In this document: in pieces, positions 22,011-35,000 of the stretch
Layout of the letters: each line of letters starts with the position of its first letter
Position numbering within the stretch: position 1 is the stretch's first letter
Source: Takakia lepidozioides
Lineage: Eukaryota; Streptophyta; Takakiopsida; Takakiales; Takakiaceae
Direction: 5' to 3'
NCBI GenBank assembly: GCA_030704615.1
Contig: CM060733.1
Span: 45,880,001-45,944,000 of the forward strand
DNA: 64,000 nt
Made by a program: the position numbers and the translations under genes
The notes under the pieces: generated by a model
What the model was told of the DNA's origin: nothing
The model's database searches: none
Seen by the model: the letters and a program-made list of their open reading frames with translations, nothing else

Positions 22011-23253
22011 GGTGACTGCCATGCTGCCACCCAAGGTCATCTTACCTTGCAGAGATTCATCTCACAGCTGACTATCAGGGGTCTGAGTCTTCAGAAATTG
22101 GGACCAATCTCTTCCTTTGGAGTAAAGGGGAAAACTAAAAAGAATTACCATATTGACCCAAATGTGCAACCAAACCCCTCTCAGGAATGTCATATCTGCT
22201 TGTGATATTCATTTCCACAAACAGTACCACATAACCAGGAATTCAAACACCCGTTTGACAGATCAATTTCTCAGATTTGCATATGCACATTATGATGATT
22301 ACCAAGACCACCACCTCACATATGACAGTAACTGCAAATTAAGGAGCAGTTACCTTGCAGGTGTTAAAGTGAGTTCTGCTTGGATAATATTCGCAAGGGT
22401 AAAACTTTTCCGGTTTCTCAGATATATAGTGCCAGTGCACCATTTTCATCACAAGGACTTCAACATGTAACATGAAATTAGTTTATAGCTGTCTGCTGCC
22501 CTTACTGCTAACATCACAAGGCTTGCTCTCGAGAAAGGAAGCCTTTGGTATGTCCAATCCGCCGTACCATGATGTGGCCTTGCAAGACATATGGTATGAA
22601 GGAGGGCACACCTGCGCCGTGCTATTTGGGAAGATACGATCATCCCGCTCTTGTGAAGCCAAAGGTACAGATGTTGTGGTTCTGTCCTGACAACATGTTT
22701 CAGTGTGTCCACTGTGGTGTAAATGACTAAAGATAATCCTGGACCTCCTTCAGTTTGGCCTGTGGCTGAAGGTTGTAACCTGGACCAGGTGGAGGTGCAT
22801 TTTTCAGTTCCACACCAACCTTGGAAGACAAAAACAGGCATCTGAAGCACAAATCTAATCTGGCAAGGGAAGTAGCCAAATCTGCAATAACAGCTCCAAA
22901 AGCTGCTAATTTAGTTACCAAATTCCGAGCTGGAATATACTTGATTTTAACTCTCATGGAAACTGTATTTGGTGTGCCCACAGTACAACGAGATAGATGT
23001 ACTTGCACAATACTCAGAAGCCTCAAAGGTATGGACAGTAGGGCTTACTAATGTCAAATGACTTGACCAAGTTTCAGACTCCGCAATGAAGTCCTGAATG
23101 CCCCACTGTGAGAGAAAGGCCTTCACTAATCTCAAGATGGGAAGGGTCACTATCCTGTAGCTATCCTCTGCTCCTTTTAAGGCTCACAATCTTTTCCGCG
23201 CGAGTGCCCATGAAAAGAAAATAAGTGGAAAATACAAAGAATAACAATACAAT
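22011..23253. other. no confident gene; 3' flank of ATP sulfurylase
   Basis: Minus-strand 22727-23026 is open and ends in GVELKNAPPPGPGYNLQPQA, preceded by an AG acceptor-like site, but no upstream exon or family is recognised. Part of this stretch is probably the 3' UTR of the sulfurylase gene. Confidence 0.4.
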
Positions 23254-26200
23254 CTATGCTGGTTGGAGTTGCGATTGCTCCTTGGCTTGTAGACCTTGGT
23301 AGTAATCAACCAGGACTTTCCAACCCCCAGGGCACATAAAGCCATCTGGTGGACTCTCCCCAGTTCGAGCAAAGTTGCGCATCTGTAGCAGGCATCCACA
23401 GCAGCAATTAGGCTACAATCAGAGTCCTTCCAAACAAAATCACTCTATTCTAATTTCCTTCATGCAGACATTGACAATTAACTATGTCCTTACCAGCTAA
23501 GGCTTTTCGCGGCTGACTCCAATTCTTCCATCCTTGCACCGACAAGGGTCCCTCAAGGAAAGTCTACTAAGTCATCACTGTGGACTCATATGGGCCATCA
23601 TGAACATTAATCTCTCCTTGATCTACTCACTCAAATTCCAACCCCAGTATTGCTTTCATGTACCAACAAGCTTCCCGACATGCCAGCTCTCTTCCACAGG
23701 TAGATACTCACTCAGTGTAACACATATTGATAGCACAACCCACCTTGGTTCCAGATATAAACTGAAAATCTTGCGCCCTTGATGGATCAAAAAAAGCCAT
23801 CTCACTCTTCGTCTTATCATATGCCGCCACCTGATGATCCACATTTTTTTAGTTACAAGATATACTCTAATTGCAAAGGCAAGTAGGAAGTCGAAACATG
23901 TGAGCCAAGCGGGATCTCAGGACTATTTGTTCCCTGGGCATGCTGAAATGGTCAAAATGAATGAGCCCTCTGCGCACCAGCTATCTCTTCCATTATGTGA
24001 TGGCCCAACTGCATTTACATTCATATTACCCAGAGTGGCTACCAAAATTTCAATTGGATCACACAATCTCTACCCAGTGGTCATACCCTGAAGGGCAGGA
24101 TGTTGAGGCGCTCAAGGCCAGGCGCCAAGCTTAGCACCATCTTTCCATGGTCTGGATCATAGAGGTCCCGCTTCTCTGTTGGGTGACCCATACCAGCTGG
24201 ATCTCGACCAACAATATAGAAGTCGGCCCCTGCATTGATGCGAGCCTTAGCATGCCACTGGACCTCTGTTGGCCCTGCATAATGCATAGGAGATGGAAAG
24301 ATAGCCACCACTGTCGTTTCAGGATCTAGAACTCCTGCTTCCAGCACCTACAAGCAAAAGGCGATCAAGATTGGAATTCTTTTAGAATGGTTAATTGTAA
24401 AATTGGACACAAAACGACAAGACCACCACCACCACCACAAAACCTCCCATCGTCTCTCGCAGTGGTACTGATCCTACCATCTCCTCATCATCGCTGTCCA
24501 CCACCTTTGAGAGGTGACCTCCAGGTCTGATCTTTACGAGATAGAACAAGCCAAGGTCTGCAGTGCACAATCCCACTTCTTTCTATTCGCTGCTACACCA
24601 CCCAATTTTCCACTAGTTTTCCAATATGACAAATATTGTGGTAGAGTGACTCTGAAATCCATAGGACATGGCTTGTCAATTGGTCGACCTACTGCAATAA
24701 TTATCATTTGAATTATTCAAAACAACAAAAAATAAACACAATAAGGCTGATGCAATAAAATCTCCTGAAACAAGCAAGGTAAAAGCAATCAGAGAGAAGG
24801 CCACTTCCCTGCAAGATTAGATTTCCATTTCAATGAAGATGGGACCTTGAAAAAAAAGAAAAAAGAAAAAAGTGGACATATGTTGTGCTACTTTCATCCA
24901 CAACAGTAGGAAGAGAGAGATGTTTTACTCAATGACCGTTCTCTCATGTAAATTTATTGTGTCATACTCTGGAGAGGGAGAAGAACTAACTTTATCATGT
25001 TGTTTCATACGCCACTCCAGAGGCACATCATCTGCCTTGGTGTAGCCTCCCAATGGGTGTAGCAGCAGCAGCGGGTTCTTGTAGCCCATCTCCAATAGCC
25101 GGCGGCGCGTATCTGTCATCAGTAGTGCATGTCCATTGTGCACAGGGTTGCGAAGCTGAAACGCAAACACAGCATCTGCCTGCAAGAGAACACCCATATT
25201 TATATGTTCATTCTGTAGTAACCCATGGATAGACTAGACCACTACAATTAACTCGTTATGGAAAGATGGCTACCTGTGATTTTGGCTTCTTAGACAGGAC
25301 CCTTGCATGTCATCTGAAAAGATACCTTGCCTCACTCCAGTAAGAGTTGAAGAATGTATCCTAGATTGTATATCACATAAGCTGCATTGCCTGATGCATT
25401 TACACATTATTTGAACACCATACCTGTCGCCTCTCAAATTCAGCCCGCAACTGCGCCGGTGACAGCCTGTAGTGGTCCAATCCATCATTGTACTTGATAG
25501 GCTCCAGGACCTCCAAGTCACCACCAACCAGCCAGTCTCCACTCCTGGCTATTGCTTCCTCAACATAGGGTAGGCCTGGTGCAATTGTGCCCCACGTCCG
25601 CGCAACACGCTCCTCCTTATTGTGCTTGTAGATCTCGATGCTGCAAAATATATCCAGCACTAGTACCATTCAGTAAATGATAAATTCAAGGTCCCAGCAA
25701 CCCTGGAAAGCCCAGTCTTCAGAGCTCTGCCATGAGGAAAAGCTAAGCATGAAGATGACATACTAAACAACACTTTGTACTCTGGCCCTCCAAGTTTTTA
25801 AAATACTAAAAACCAGGGATAAGTAAAGTAACCCAATCATCTTATGCCACAATGGAAGACACTTGGATCTTAGCTAGCCACTAGCCAAAATCGGGATCCC
25901 CAAACACATTCATGCGAAAGTATATGGATTACCTACAAAATTCAGTACATGCTCAAACAAGGAAAAATGAAATGAAAATTAATACAACCCCTCTTATGCC
26001 AACGCCAAAAGGCAGACAAGAACCACAGCAATGAGCGAAGCCCTCTTCACTGAGAAAAACTGGTGTGCAGCAGCGAAACAAAGTATTACCCAAAGCCAAT
26101 ACATAAATTTTTTTTGACACTGCAGTACCAGTAACTTGACAATTAATTGCTCCCCTTACATAACTCAAGCTAAACTGAAGCTTGCAAAGTTCAGCCTTGT

Positions 26201-27236
26201 GAACTGAACCTGTGAACCAACCAGGAAAATTCTGGGTGAGGAAGGTCCATGACTGCTCAGTTCACTCGCTGAAGCATCCTCTCACACAGTGCGCACTTGC
26301 AGGCCAGGATAATCCACTGAACTCTACTCCCTCACTGCTGGTTGCATTTTACCATGGATCAACTGATCAAGGCTCCTGGTGTATCATCAGCGCTCTCCCA
26401 CAGTTTGGACAGAAATCGCACACCAAAAGCTGTGCAAAAAACTAATTCCACTCGAAAGGCAAGAGGTGCACACCTCCTCACGATCCTAACTCACTAAACT
26501 TTGACACATTCGAACAGAAAGACCAAGAGAGAAACGCAAAGTGCCCAGACAGAAACTTCTCACTCACCATGACCTTCAGAATTCCCCACAACTCAGACAA
26601 TAAGATGAAAGCACGGATAATTCTAAAATCTCCAACACAAAGACAACGTGGGTTGAAAAGAACTGACTTGCGAAGGATGGCGACGTGATTGCCAGAGGGG
26701 CCTACGAGAGTGACAGAGGTGACTTCTGCCAAGCCATCCTTCTGCTCGTCGTTGATGGCAAGCACAATGGGTATGGACATGTTGACGAAGCTTCCGTCGG
26801 GCATACGCATGCTATTAAAATGCAGAGCTTGCAAATACTCGTGCTGGCGCATGAATCCCCTGAGAGGAGATGCCCATCCTTCCGCCACAACATGCACCCA
26901 CTCCAAATCCACTCGGGAAATTCTAATTTGCGGTAGTGATGCAGCCTTGGCTTTCTTCACCAACTTCTCCGCCTCTGCAACGTGCAAGTCCACCAGCACC
27001 CCACCATCCGGAGCTATCAAGCTCTCGCGCACCCGCCCAGCTAGTCCAATCGAAGCAGCGCAAGCCAACTCTGTTGCACGCCTACTCCCCCGAGAGTGGA
27101 GTGCAAAGGGAGCAGACCCAAGCCGTCTCACAGAGTGAAAAATTGATGGCCGCTTACATGGCACTGAAACTTGACTTGCTATCGAAGTGACAGCAGGAAC
27201 CCTCAATATACCTGCTGTTGCCACTGTCATTTCCAT
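23254..27236 (-). CDS. APS: ATP sulfurylase (sulfate adenylyltransferase), plastid type, complete
   Basis: Catalyses ATP + sulfate to adenosine 5'-phosphosulfate + pyrophosphate, the first step of sulfate assimilation. Six exons chain in frame on the minus strand: 27236-26668, 25640-25424, 25179-24991, 24347-24087, 23830-23744 and 23382-23254, all GT-AG, giving 483 residues, the normal plant length. The first about 75 residues are Ser/Ala/Arg-rich and fit a plastid transit peptide. The PUA-like N-terminal domain follows ([20 protein letters not shown]). The catalytic domain carries [13 protein letters not shown], the nucleotidyl-transferase motif, and [10 protein letters not shown]. The C-terminus reads [15 protein letters not shown]. 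The start was chosen at MEMTVATAG (27236); a Met two codons later is equally possible. No APS-kinase domain is fused. All expected residues appear intact. Confidence 0.95.
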
Positions 27237-27237
27237 C

Positions 27238-27312
27238 ACAATCTCTCTCTCTCTCTCTCCCACACAGAACACACAATTTCACCTTCTCTCTCTCTCTCTT
27301 TCTCTGTCTTTC
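27238..27312. repeat. (CT/GA)n tracts in the sulfurylase 5' leader
   Basis: Interrupted CT runs on the plus strand, hence GA-rich in the sulfurylase transcript leader. Such GA tracts are common in plant 5' UTRs. A plus-strand TATAAAAG-like sequence at about 27353-27361 and the hairpin CCTGTCT...AGACAGG at about 27382-27412 lie just upstream. Confidence 0.6.
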
Positions 27313-27815
27313 TCCTCGAGCCCACTCTGCCCTCACTGTGGTGGAGCAGTGATATAAAAGAGAGAGGGCAGGCAGGCCGGCCCTGTCTGGAGCGGAGCAG
27401 AGCGCAGACAGGAGCAGCGGCAGCTTCAACGGTAAAGGGAAGCAGCGCCTTCTTGTTCCTGCAGTTTGCCCCACCACGCTGGTGCACTGCACCTGGTCAC
27501 TGCTACATCTTATCCGCATCTTTCAGCTACCCCAGATTAAAGTTAACCCCTATTAATGTTAACCCCTACATCTCATCCACCCTTGCATGCATTCATCTGT
27601 CCGGTCGACAGATGGATGCTGTTGATATAAGCAAATTAAGGCCAAGTGGCTCTTAATTACGCCGGTTTCGGCCGGAGACCTCTCTCTCTCTCTCCAAGCC
27701 CGACCACAAACTCATGTTATCTAGGTTAATCACTTCACAACCCATTCAGGATTACAACAAGGCAATCGTCACACTCCCAACAGAAGAAGATTTCGGCCAA
27801 AGCCTAGCCGGGTAC

Positions 27816-28092
27816 TAAGAGGCACTTCACCTTACGGCTACTTGCCCCTTTTGGGGGTGGGCCCTATATGAACAAAATGGGTGGTCCCATCTTATTTGCA
27901 GGTTTGTTTGCTGGCTCTCTTGTAGAGAGAGACTTTGCGGAAACATGCAAGTCAATGGAGAAAATGTGGTCAAAGTACCTTAGAGTGTGTCAAGGTACTG
28001 ATTGGTGTGTTGTGCTGAGTCATGCGCCCTAGTCTTACCTTCCACTTTATAGGGCCCACCCTTGAAAGGCCCTAAGGTGAAGTGGCCCTTAG
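27816..28092. mobile_element. small MITE-like element with imperfect terminal inverted repeats
   Basis: The left end ACTAAGAGGCACTTCACC, continuing to GGGGTGGGCCCTATA, is inverted at the right end (ACTAAGGGCCACTTCACC on the minus strand, then AAGGGTGGGCCCTATA). The arms are about 45-55 bases with several mismatches and a small gap. No coding capacity. A GGCC-AGTGG and CAGCCGGAG-type block next to each end (27640-27697 and 28072-28127) is also directly repeated. Confidence 0.6.
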
Positions 28093-28177
28093 TTATGTTG
28101 GCTTCAGCCGGAGTTGTCTCTCTCTTCTTCTTATGTTGTGCCAAAGTAAAGCAAGAGAGCCAATTGCAGTTTGAGGC

Positions 28178-31100
28178 TTGTTCTACTACAATCTTGATTA
28201 CCTAGGCACCCTTTTATGTTATCCCACCTCTACTTGCTTAATGTCTGCACCACAACCTGTAGTACATGACCACATCATTTGTGGAACTTACTACCCAAAT
28301 ATCGTTTGGAGCCTATATAACATTGGCTTGCTAAACTATTCACCCCTTCCATTCATCGCGCAAGAGTCACCCAACCCGTAATATCTAAAACTTTCAATCT
28401 ATAATCACCTCCACAAAGCCCCACTATGGTATCTATACCCCATATCCAACCGACACATAATAATACAACATCCACCTAAGTGCTTGAAAAAATACAAAGC
28501 ATAACCCGGAAAATGCGTGTGGACCAATTTGCAAATTGAAAGAAACTCCTTCTAAACATAATGACAACCTCTTCGATTGCCATGCAACCCATAATCTGCA
28601 AATATACTATTCAAATGGTAACTGAATACCATCGTCAAACCAAAACTAACCATCTGGCACATATCCATAACCAACATGCTACAAAGCCACAAACTTTGAT
28701 AAACGCTTCATTAGTCCACCAAGAAATTTACAGAATCTACATGTCTCTTGTTGAATGTAAATCCACATATGTATTACGAACTGTGATGCCCCAAACTTTC
28801 CTCATCACAAATTTACCTTATTCATCCATAGCGGCGATACTCATTCATAGTATAAATTTTTGGCTTAAAATATTGTTGAACCCTTACAAAGATAGCATAG
28901 CCAGGGTTAGTTATGGCTGGTGACTGCATCATGGCCGTTCAATAGATCTAGGGTTTTGATGTGGAGTCGCGGGCTCAGCCTGATCCACCTCGCCACACAT
29001 CAGGAAGACATGCAGCTAGGGTTTGTATAAAGTGGCAGCCTGACCTTGTGTCAGGCAGCTGATGTACTCTAGTGTATGTAGATGTGGAAAGCTGTTTGAT
29101 TGCGACAAGTGTGTATGATTTTTTGTCAGTTCGCTCGTTGAGATCCTTCTCTCGCCTGCATGCACGCTCCTCTTGTTTTCCCCCTTGTTGGTTTGAAGAG
29201 CACTTGAGAGGATAGGCAGATATTCCTCCCGCTTCATTTAAGGCTTCACAGAACTCAACCCCATATCCAGACCAGTGTTGGACCGGTATATGTATTTTTA
29301 AATACCAAACTGGTATAAGTATGAAGGATCTGATCCCTTGTGCATACGAGGCTGGTAAGGGTATGGTGGCAGGTTTGACCTGGTAGAGTACTAATGGTAT
29401 CAATAGGGTAAGAGGACTTGTAAAATGGATAATATATGAATATGATATTGGTATTGATTTATTTTTATATTCATACTGGGGGTATATGAACGTTGGTATA
29501 ATTTCTCTAAAGCTTCTGAAGCACCAACCAGAGGCTGCAAAGGCGATCACAATAAAACAAGAAAAGTCCTAACGGACCGCATTAAAAGTTGAGGGCAATC
29601 TGGCTGCCAAAGGAGATTCTTGTAATTCGGGCGCAGTCACGAATCATTTCATTGAAGAGAGTTTGTTGTGCAGCATGGGTGCTCAACCCAAACGGCCTCT
29701 CCCTACTTGTACTGAGCTCCATCGCCACTTGCAACCCTCAATAATGGTATCGCAGTATAACAACAGCGACAACCCAGGCTGGTTGGTATCGACGAGCAAA
29801 TCCTTAACTCAATATCCACCCCCGTAGGTTATGCACCTGGGTATAATGTTCTTGCATACCAGTAGGGTATGGTTCTTCATACCATTACTCATACCTTTAC
29901 TGAATACTCAAGTCTGGCATATACACCGGTCCAACACTGATCCAAATCCACTCCAACATGGCCTACACATATGGACCATTAGGTTATTACATTGAGAACA
30001 TATCACTCAAGATCTGACTATGGGGAAAATTGCATTCAAACCGCCTACACAACTTGGATCCCTACACGTCATCAATATTTGCACTGGAAGTGTCAAGACT
30101 TCTTCAATGCTATGCACAAGACCTTCTTCCCAAACACCCAAGCATAATATACGAACTTTTTCTTGTGCACATACTTCCCACATCTCTCCTAGACTTCATT
30201 ACCACAAAGTTTTGTGTCTCTCATTCATACTAATCTAATCATCTCACATGTCCACTAGAAAAGACAAGTGTAAAGGACAAGCTACTCCAGTTTATACGAA
30301 ACTGATTGATGCTTTGGTTCCCTAGGTTTAGCAAGATCCCATCAATGGCAAGGGCGTGGCTTCGCGCACCCCCAAATCTAAGTTTAGCTGGTGAAGCAAT
30401 ACATTCGGTATGCACAGTTGCCCATGCATCCAAGGAAGCTGTTACCATATTATTTATTCCACACAACATTAATCACACCAACAACGATCATGCTACACTG
30501 GCAAGCCCCAAGAGGGTTCACATTTGTCATATTTGACCCTGGCTTAATCATATATGAGTGCCTCCCGCCATTATCGGCCATATGGAATATCATGAACCAT
30601 CATTAGCTAAACTCGGTTGTATACACCATTCCAACAATCCACAAATACCAGACTTTTTCTTTTCACAATCAACACAACTACCTCACAGCTACTCATTCAC
30701 TTATTTGATCCCATAGCCACGGTTTATGCGTCAATCCAAATGCCCCATCCCAAATCAACCCAGATAAACCCTAGAATTTGGCAGCTTCGAGACCACTTTG
30801 GAGATCGCCACAACAACCTTTTGTCATACCAATTTCGGAGTTCACAAATCACTCTCCACTAAAATTTGCTCATAATCAATGCATATATACAGATGGCTCA
30901 ACCTTAAAAGATGGATATGCAAGTTATGACAGTTATTCTGATGGCACTAACTTCCTGTCTCAACCTACTACCTTTTTACAGACCGCTTGGTCTCTCTCTA
31001 CTCTCATAAACCAAAACCTAAATTAACCCCCTCACAAATCCACCGCCCTGATCTTAATTTTATTAAAACAATATAGTTGTTGTAGACTCCTCATCACAAC

Positions 31101-31560
31101 AAATACACCTACACAAAGTCCACTCTCACATAGACATTACAAGAAATGAAATAGCCGACCATCTTGCACAACTTGTTGGAGCCATTCAACTATCAAGTCA
31201 TTTTCCTATAATGTGAAATTAATTAGAATATATCTAGTTATTTGTATTTTAGCACTTGAATTAGTTCAAATATTAAGTCAGATGTCAAGATAAACTTAAC
31301 TGCGTGTTGAAAAGAAAGGAAACCAAATCAAGCATTTGAAATGCAAAGATCGCTACCTCGAAATCGAGCAATCAACAACTTGTTTGGACTCTAAAATGTC
31401 CTATGGTACTCATAATTCCTCTACAACTCTAACAACCACCTCTAACTGGTGGCATGCACATTTTGACAAACTCCTCCGCAACTCTAAATCCGTTACCTAT
31501 ATACAATTTAACACCGCTTCTACACGTAACTATCAAGCTTCATGTTAGGTCAGTCTTTCA
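28178..31560 (+). pseudogene. LINE (non-LTR retrotransposon) relic with RNase H
   Basis: A decayed plus-strand reading frame. The clearest part is an RNase H domain as found near the 3' end of plant LINE ORF2: IYTDGSTLKDGYA at about 30880-30921 (catalytic Asp in TDGS), then HLHKVHSHIDITRNEIADHL at about 31110-31175, with the conserved His and Asp. The upstream frames (28178-28381, 28561-28923, 30030-30238, 30617-30862) are compatible with a degenerate polymerase region but lack clear RT motifs. Many stops and frameshifts. A hAT-like element is inserted at 29273-29939. Confidence 0.6.
29273..29939. mobile_element. non-autonomous hAT-like element
   Basis: The ends CAGTGTTGGACCGGT (29273-29287) and its exact complement (29925-29939) form terminal inverted repeats with the CAGTGTTG start typical of hAT elements. 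The flanking 8-mers ATCCAGAC and ATCCAAAT agree at six of eight positions, fitting a decayed 8-base target duplication. The interior has many GGTAT-type subterminal motifs and no transposase. Confidence 0.7.
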
Positions 31561-31970
31561 CATAAGAGACTTTGTGCAAAAAGTTACAAACAGTGTAACA
31601 TACTAGATCAAATGTGAAGTTTCGCGTAAACACCACACAATGTACTTACTCAGCACAACATGTCAAGCATGCATTAGATTATTCATCTAGGGATTACATT
31701 CATTTATAAATATGGATGAAATATTCCAGGTACATCTCTCTCTTTTATAATCGAGAGTATGGGTACAATATTGGAGAACCCTTTTAGTAGTCTGCCGACA
31801 AAATAATCGTGGGCTGACTACTGCGGCGTGCTAAAACACATGAGCTACATTATCCTCTAGCCCTCATGCTTGCAGCATTGTAATGTGAGAGGGAGAGAGA
31901 GAAGGAGGGGGGGGGGACAATAACTAAGAGCCTCCTCAGATCAAAGGTACTGCCCTCTTTGGAGGGTGAG
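31561..31970. other. intergenic, no feature seen
   Basis: AT-rich sequence with a poly-G run near 31908. No coding or structured element supported. Confidence 0.5.
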
Positions 31971-32027
31971 CTTTCATGAACTGGAATTTAACGGTAAATG
32001 AGACGAAGTCCACAGAAGGTCCATTTA

Positions 32028-35000
32028 ACTTGACTCCATATCTCGAGTTCCACCATATTGATACTCTGCAAGTCAGGCATCCAAGCCTTAAATGCCAAAC
32101 AGCTATTGTTTGCAATGCAAAGACTGGTGACTTTTTTGCATACCAACAGATATCATAAGGAACCAACTTTAATATATATACAGCCATACCCCAAATCATA
32201 GGTGGTAAGAATGCAGAAGAAAAGGTCAGCAGTTGATAAAGAGTACCCAGTGAGGTTCTTGGGAAATGAAGAAACTGACAGGAAAGGGAAGGCCTACGAG
32301 CATGACACTCTCCCTCTCCCCCCCCCACCCCACCCATAGCTGGTTGCTGAATATTCACCGACCAGGCTGAGAGAAATGACCTGAATGACCACTCTCTTTA
32401 AACAGTGGCAAAGACATACTATTGAGAGCTGAGGTCCAGTCGGACACTGCTCCCCACCAGGGTATATCAAACTACCAGACATTCTACAATGCTCATGCGC
32501 AGAAGATAGACACAGAGGACAATATGTGGGAGTACTGTTTATCTCAAGAGTTGGTTACTTTACCTGAGAGTTGTGAACGAAGCTTGTTCCTCTCAGCTTC
32601 GGCCTCCATGCATTGCCACTCTATCTGGATGTCACAGCAAAGTTTCAGTTTCAAACTACAGTGGATCCACAAACATTCAATGGGGAGAGAAAGAGAGAAG
32701 GTTACAAAAGAACAAATATCAGCACATTCCAAATGTTGCATGAAGGTGAAGTGTCTTGTGGGAAAGCTGCTAAACAATTGATCCCTCATAACAAGGCCTC
32801 TGCCAGGGACCTAACAAACGTGCACGTACAGAGCCTATGGCACAAAAATTCATAACAAACAAAAGCACTAGAAAATCCAGCCTCAATCATGAGACAGAGC
32901 ACCTTGTTAAGAGAAGGGAAGAAATGAAATGAAATGATACTCCGTAAAGTCCACAGGAAGCTCGAAGCAAAAGAAAGAGACTTTACAATGTCCACATTGA
33001 AAATGAAAGAAATGAAGTTTATAATCTCATCCATCAGCACAAGAGCCCTTGGATGATAAATCATAACAATCAAAAGCACTAAGTACAAAGAGAAGAGAAG
33101 AGAAAAGAGCACAGCATACAAGAAGCGAGACAGAAAGAAGAAAGAAAAAGAATTATTACGTCCATTAGAGGCCCAGAGCACCATTGGACACAGTAGAACA
33201 GTAGTCTGTGGCAATCCCTTTGTCCCTCTGCACTTCATGTTACAAGCCACCACTTTTTCAGAATAGCTCATTATAAAATGCAGGTTTGTCTGTCCAGTGA
33301 GGATGAACATTTAAGTACTACTTGAAATTACCTCTTCCTTCTTTCTCATGAGAGCTGCATTGACTGTCTGCTGTGTCTCTAACTGGACGGAAGCACTGTC
33401 TAGAGCTGCCAGCAATCGCTCCACTTCCTTCTCTTTTTTGTGCAACTCTTTCTTGCGGGCCTGCCCACAAGTGAGGCGCGATGAAAAATAGTATTTACGA
33501 AGGGCTGGTAGAACACCATGTAAGAAAAATTAAGATTGGTTAATTGTTGAAAGATGTAGTCATTGACCATTCCCTCTGAATGATGCTGAAGAACCTTGCA
33601 ATATGCTGTTAGGGCTAGGGTCCAATATTGAGGCCTCTTCACTCTTTCTGCATAAGAATCCCAACATAATCTCTGCATATGTTTGATCTGGATGGAAAGA
33701 TATGGGGCTTGAGAAGAACATCTGCCAAAGTAAAATTACTGACCTCCACATTCTGGAGGGCTGCAGCATGCTGTGATTTCAGCCCATTGACCTGCAAGTT
33801 TCATAACTGATCAGTTTGATTAATCAAATAAAAGTCCACAATATCATATTGGTAGAGAGGTGAAACCGCCAGCAAGTGGGCCAGGTCAACTACATTACAA
33901 GCGAGGATTTGATTTCCAACAAGAAGCTACACGAAGAAAGAGACAGGAGGGAGTGCTGCCAGATAGTGTCCAAATAGTTCTGATGTGAAGTTGATGCCTG
34001 CTATCCACCTCATGACCTCGGCGTCATGGTGATTTAAACTTGCTATAAAGAAACCAATGCGACTGGAGAGAGTAAGCAATTGGTATCCGATGGATGAAGG
34101 GGCCTTGACAAAGAGCAAAGAAGTAACTCTGGACATGCTGATGCCCACACGCAGCTATTGAGGATTATGACTACTGGTGCTGAATTGCTAGCAATTTCTT
34201 GCTACCAGATTTATATGAACACAACCAGACAGGTAAATCAGCAAAGAGAACTTAATCCCTGGTTCATCAAGAAGGAAGATGTGTAAGAGCCTTCAAACTC
34301 AGATCTAGGGCACCAGGATCATACATTAGGAAGCGCTACAAACTCCACCAGACAAAATGTGTACATAGTGAATACAAAGTGGGTTCTTGAGCCTTTGGAG
34401 AGTAGAGAGCAACCCTTTCGGTAGTTTCTCGGAGAGTAGTTATAAGACCACGGGCATCGGATTCAGCATGCTGCCGTTGGCGCAATTCCACCTCGCACTT
34501 CTCCTGCAAAACCTTCCTCTCTTCCTCCAGAACCCTAATCCTGCATTCGACCAGAATCATTCTGAAAATCTCAGCACAAAATTAACACAAGGAGAGACCT
34601 CACTTCCTACCTCCCTTGAACTTTAGACAGTCCCAAGTTTCCTTCAAAATATCACCACATGACTGCCCAATGAAGGAAGCAAGCCAGAGGGATGGAAAGA
34701 CAAGTGAAGTCCCCAGTAAACATACATGCACCTACAGAACCAAGGTAGTTGCTCCTCCATTCCTGACTCATCCAGTGATGCCATGGAAGTGATAGATTTT
34801 GTGACCAAGTTCTGAGTCAAGCGTACAAACTCGGCAAGACCTATTTGGAAATTTTCAATTCAATCATTTTACATTTTGTTGGATGAGAAACAGTGACCAG
34901 CCTTTGATGGCAGTACACATCATCATAGGACGTCATATGGATATTGTTTCGTACAATGTCTATCATTCAATTTCAGGTGTCACCAACAATGGGAAACTTG

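Noticed and set aside
23254-27236. miR395-type target site in the ATP sulfurylase transcript
   Set aside because: I looked for a complement to the known plant miR395 core in the exons and did not see one.
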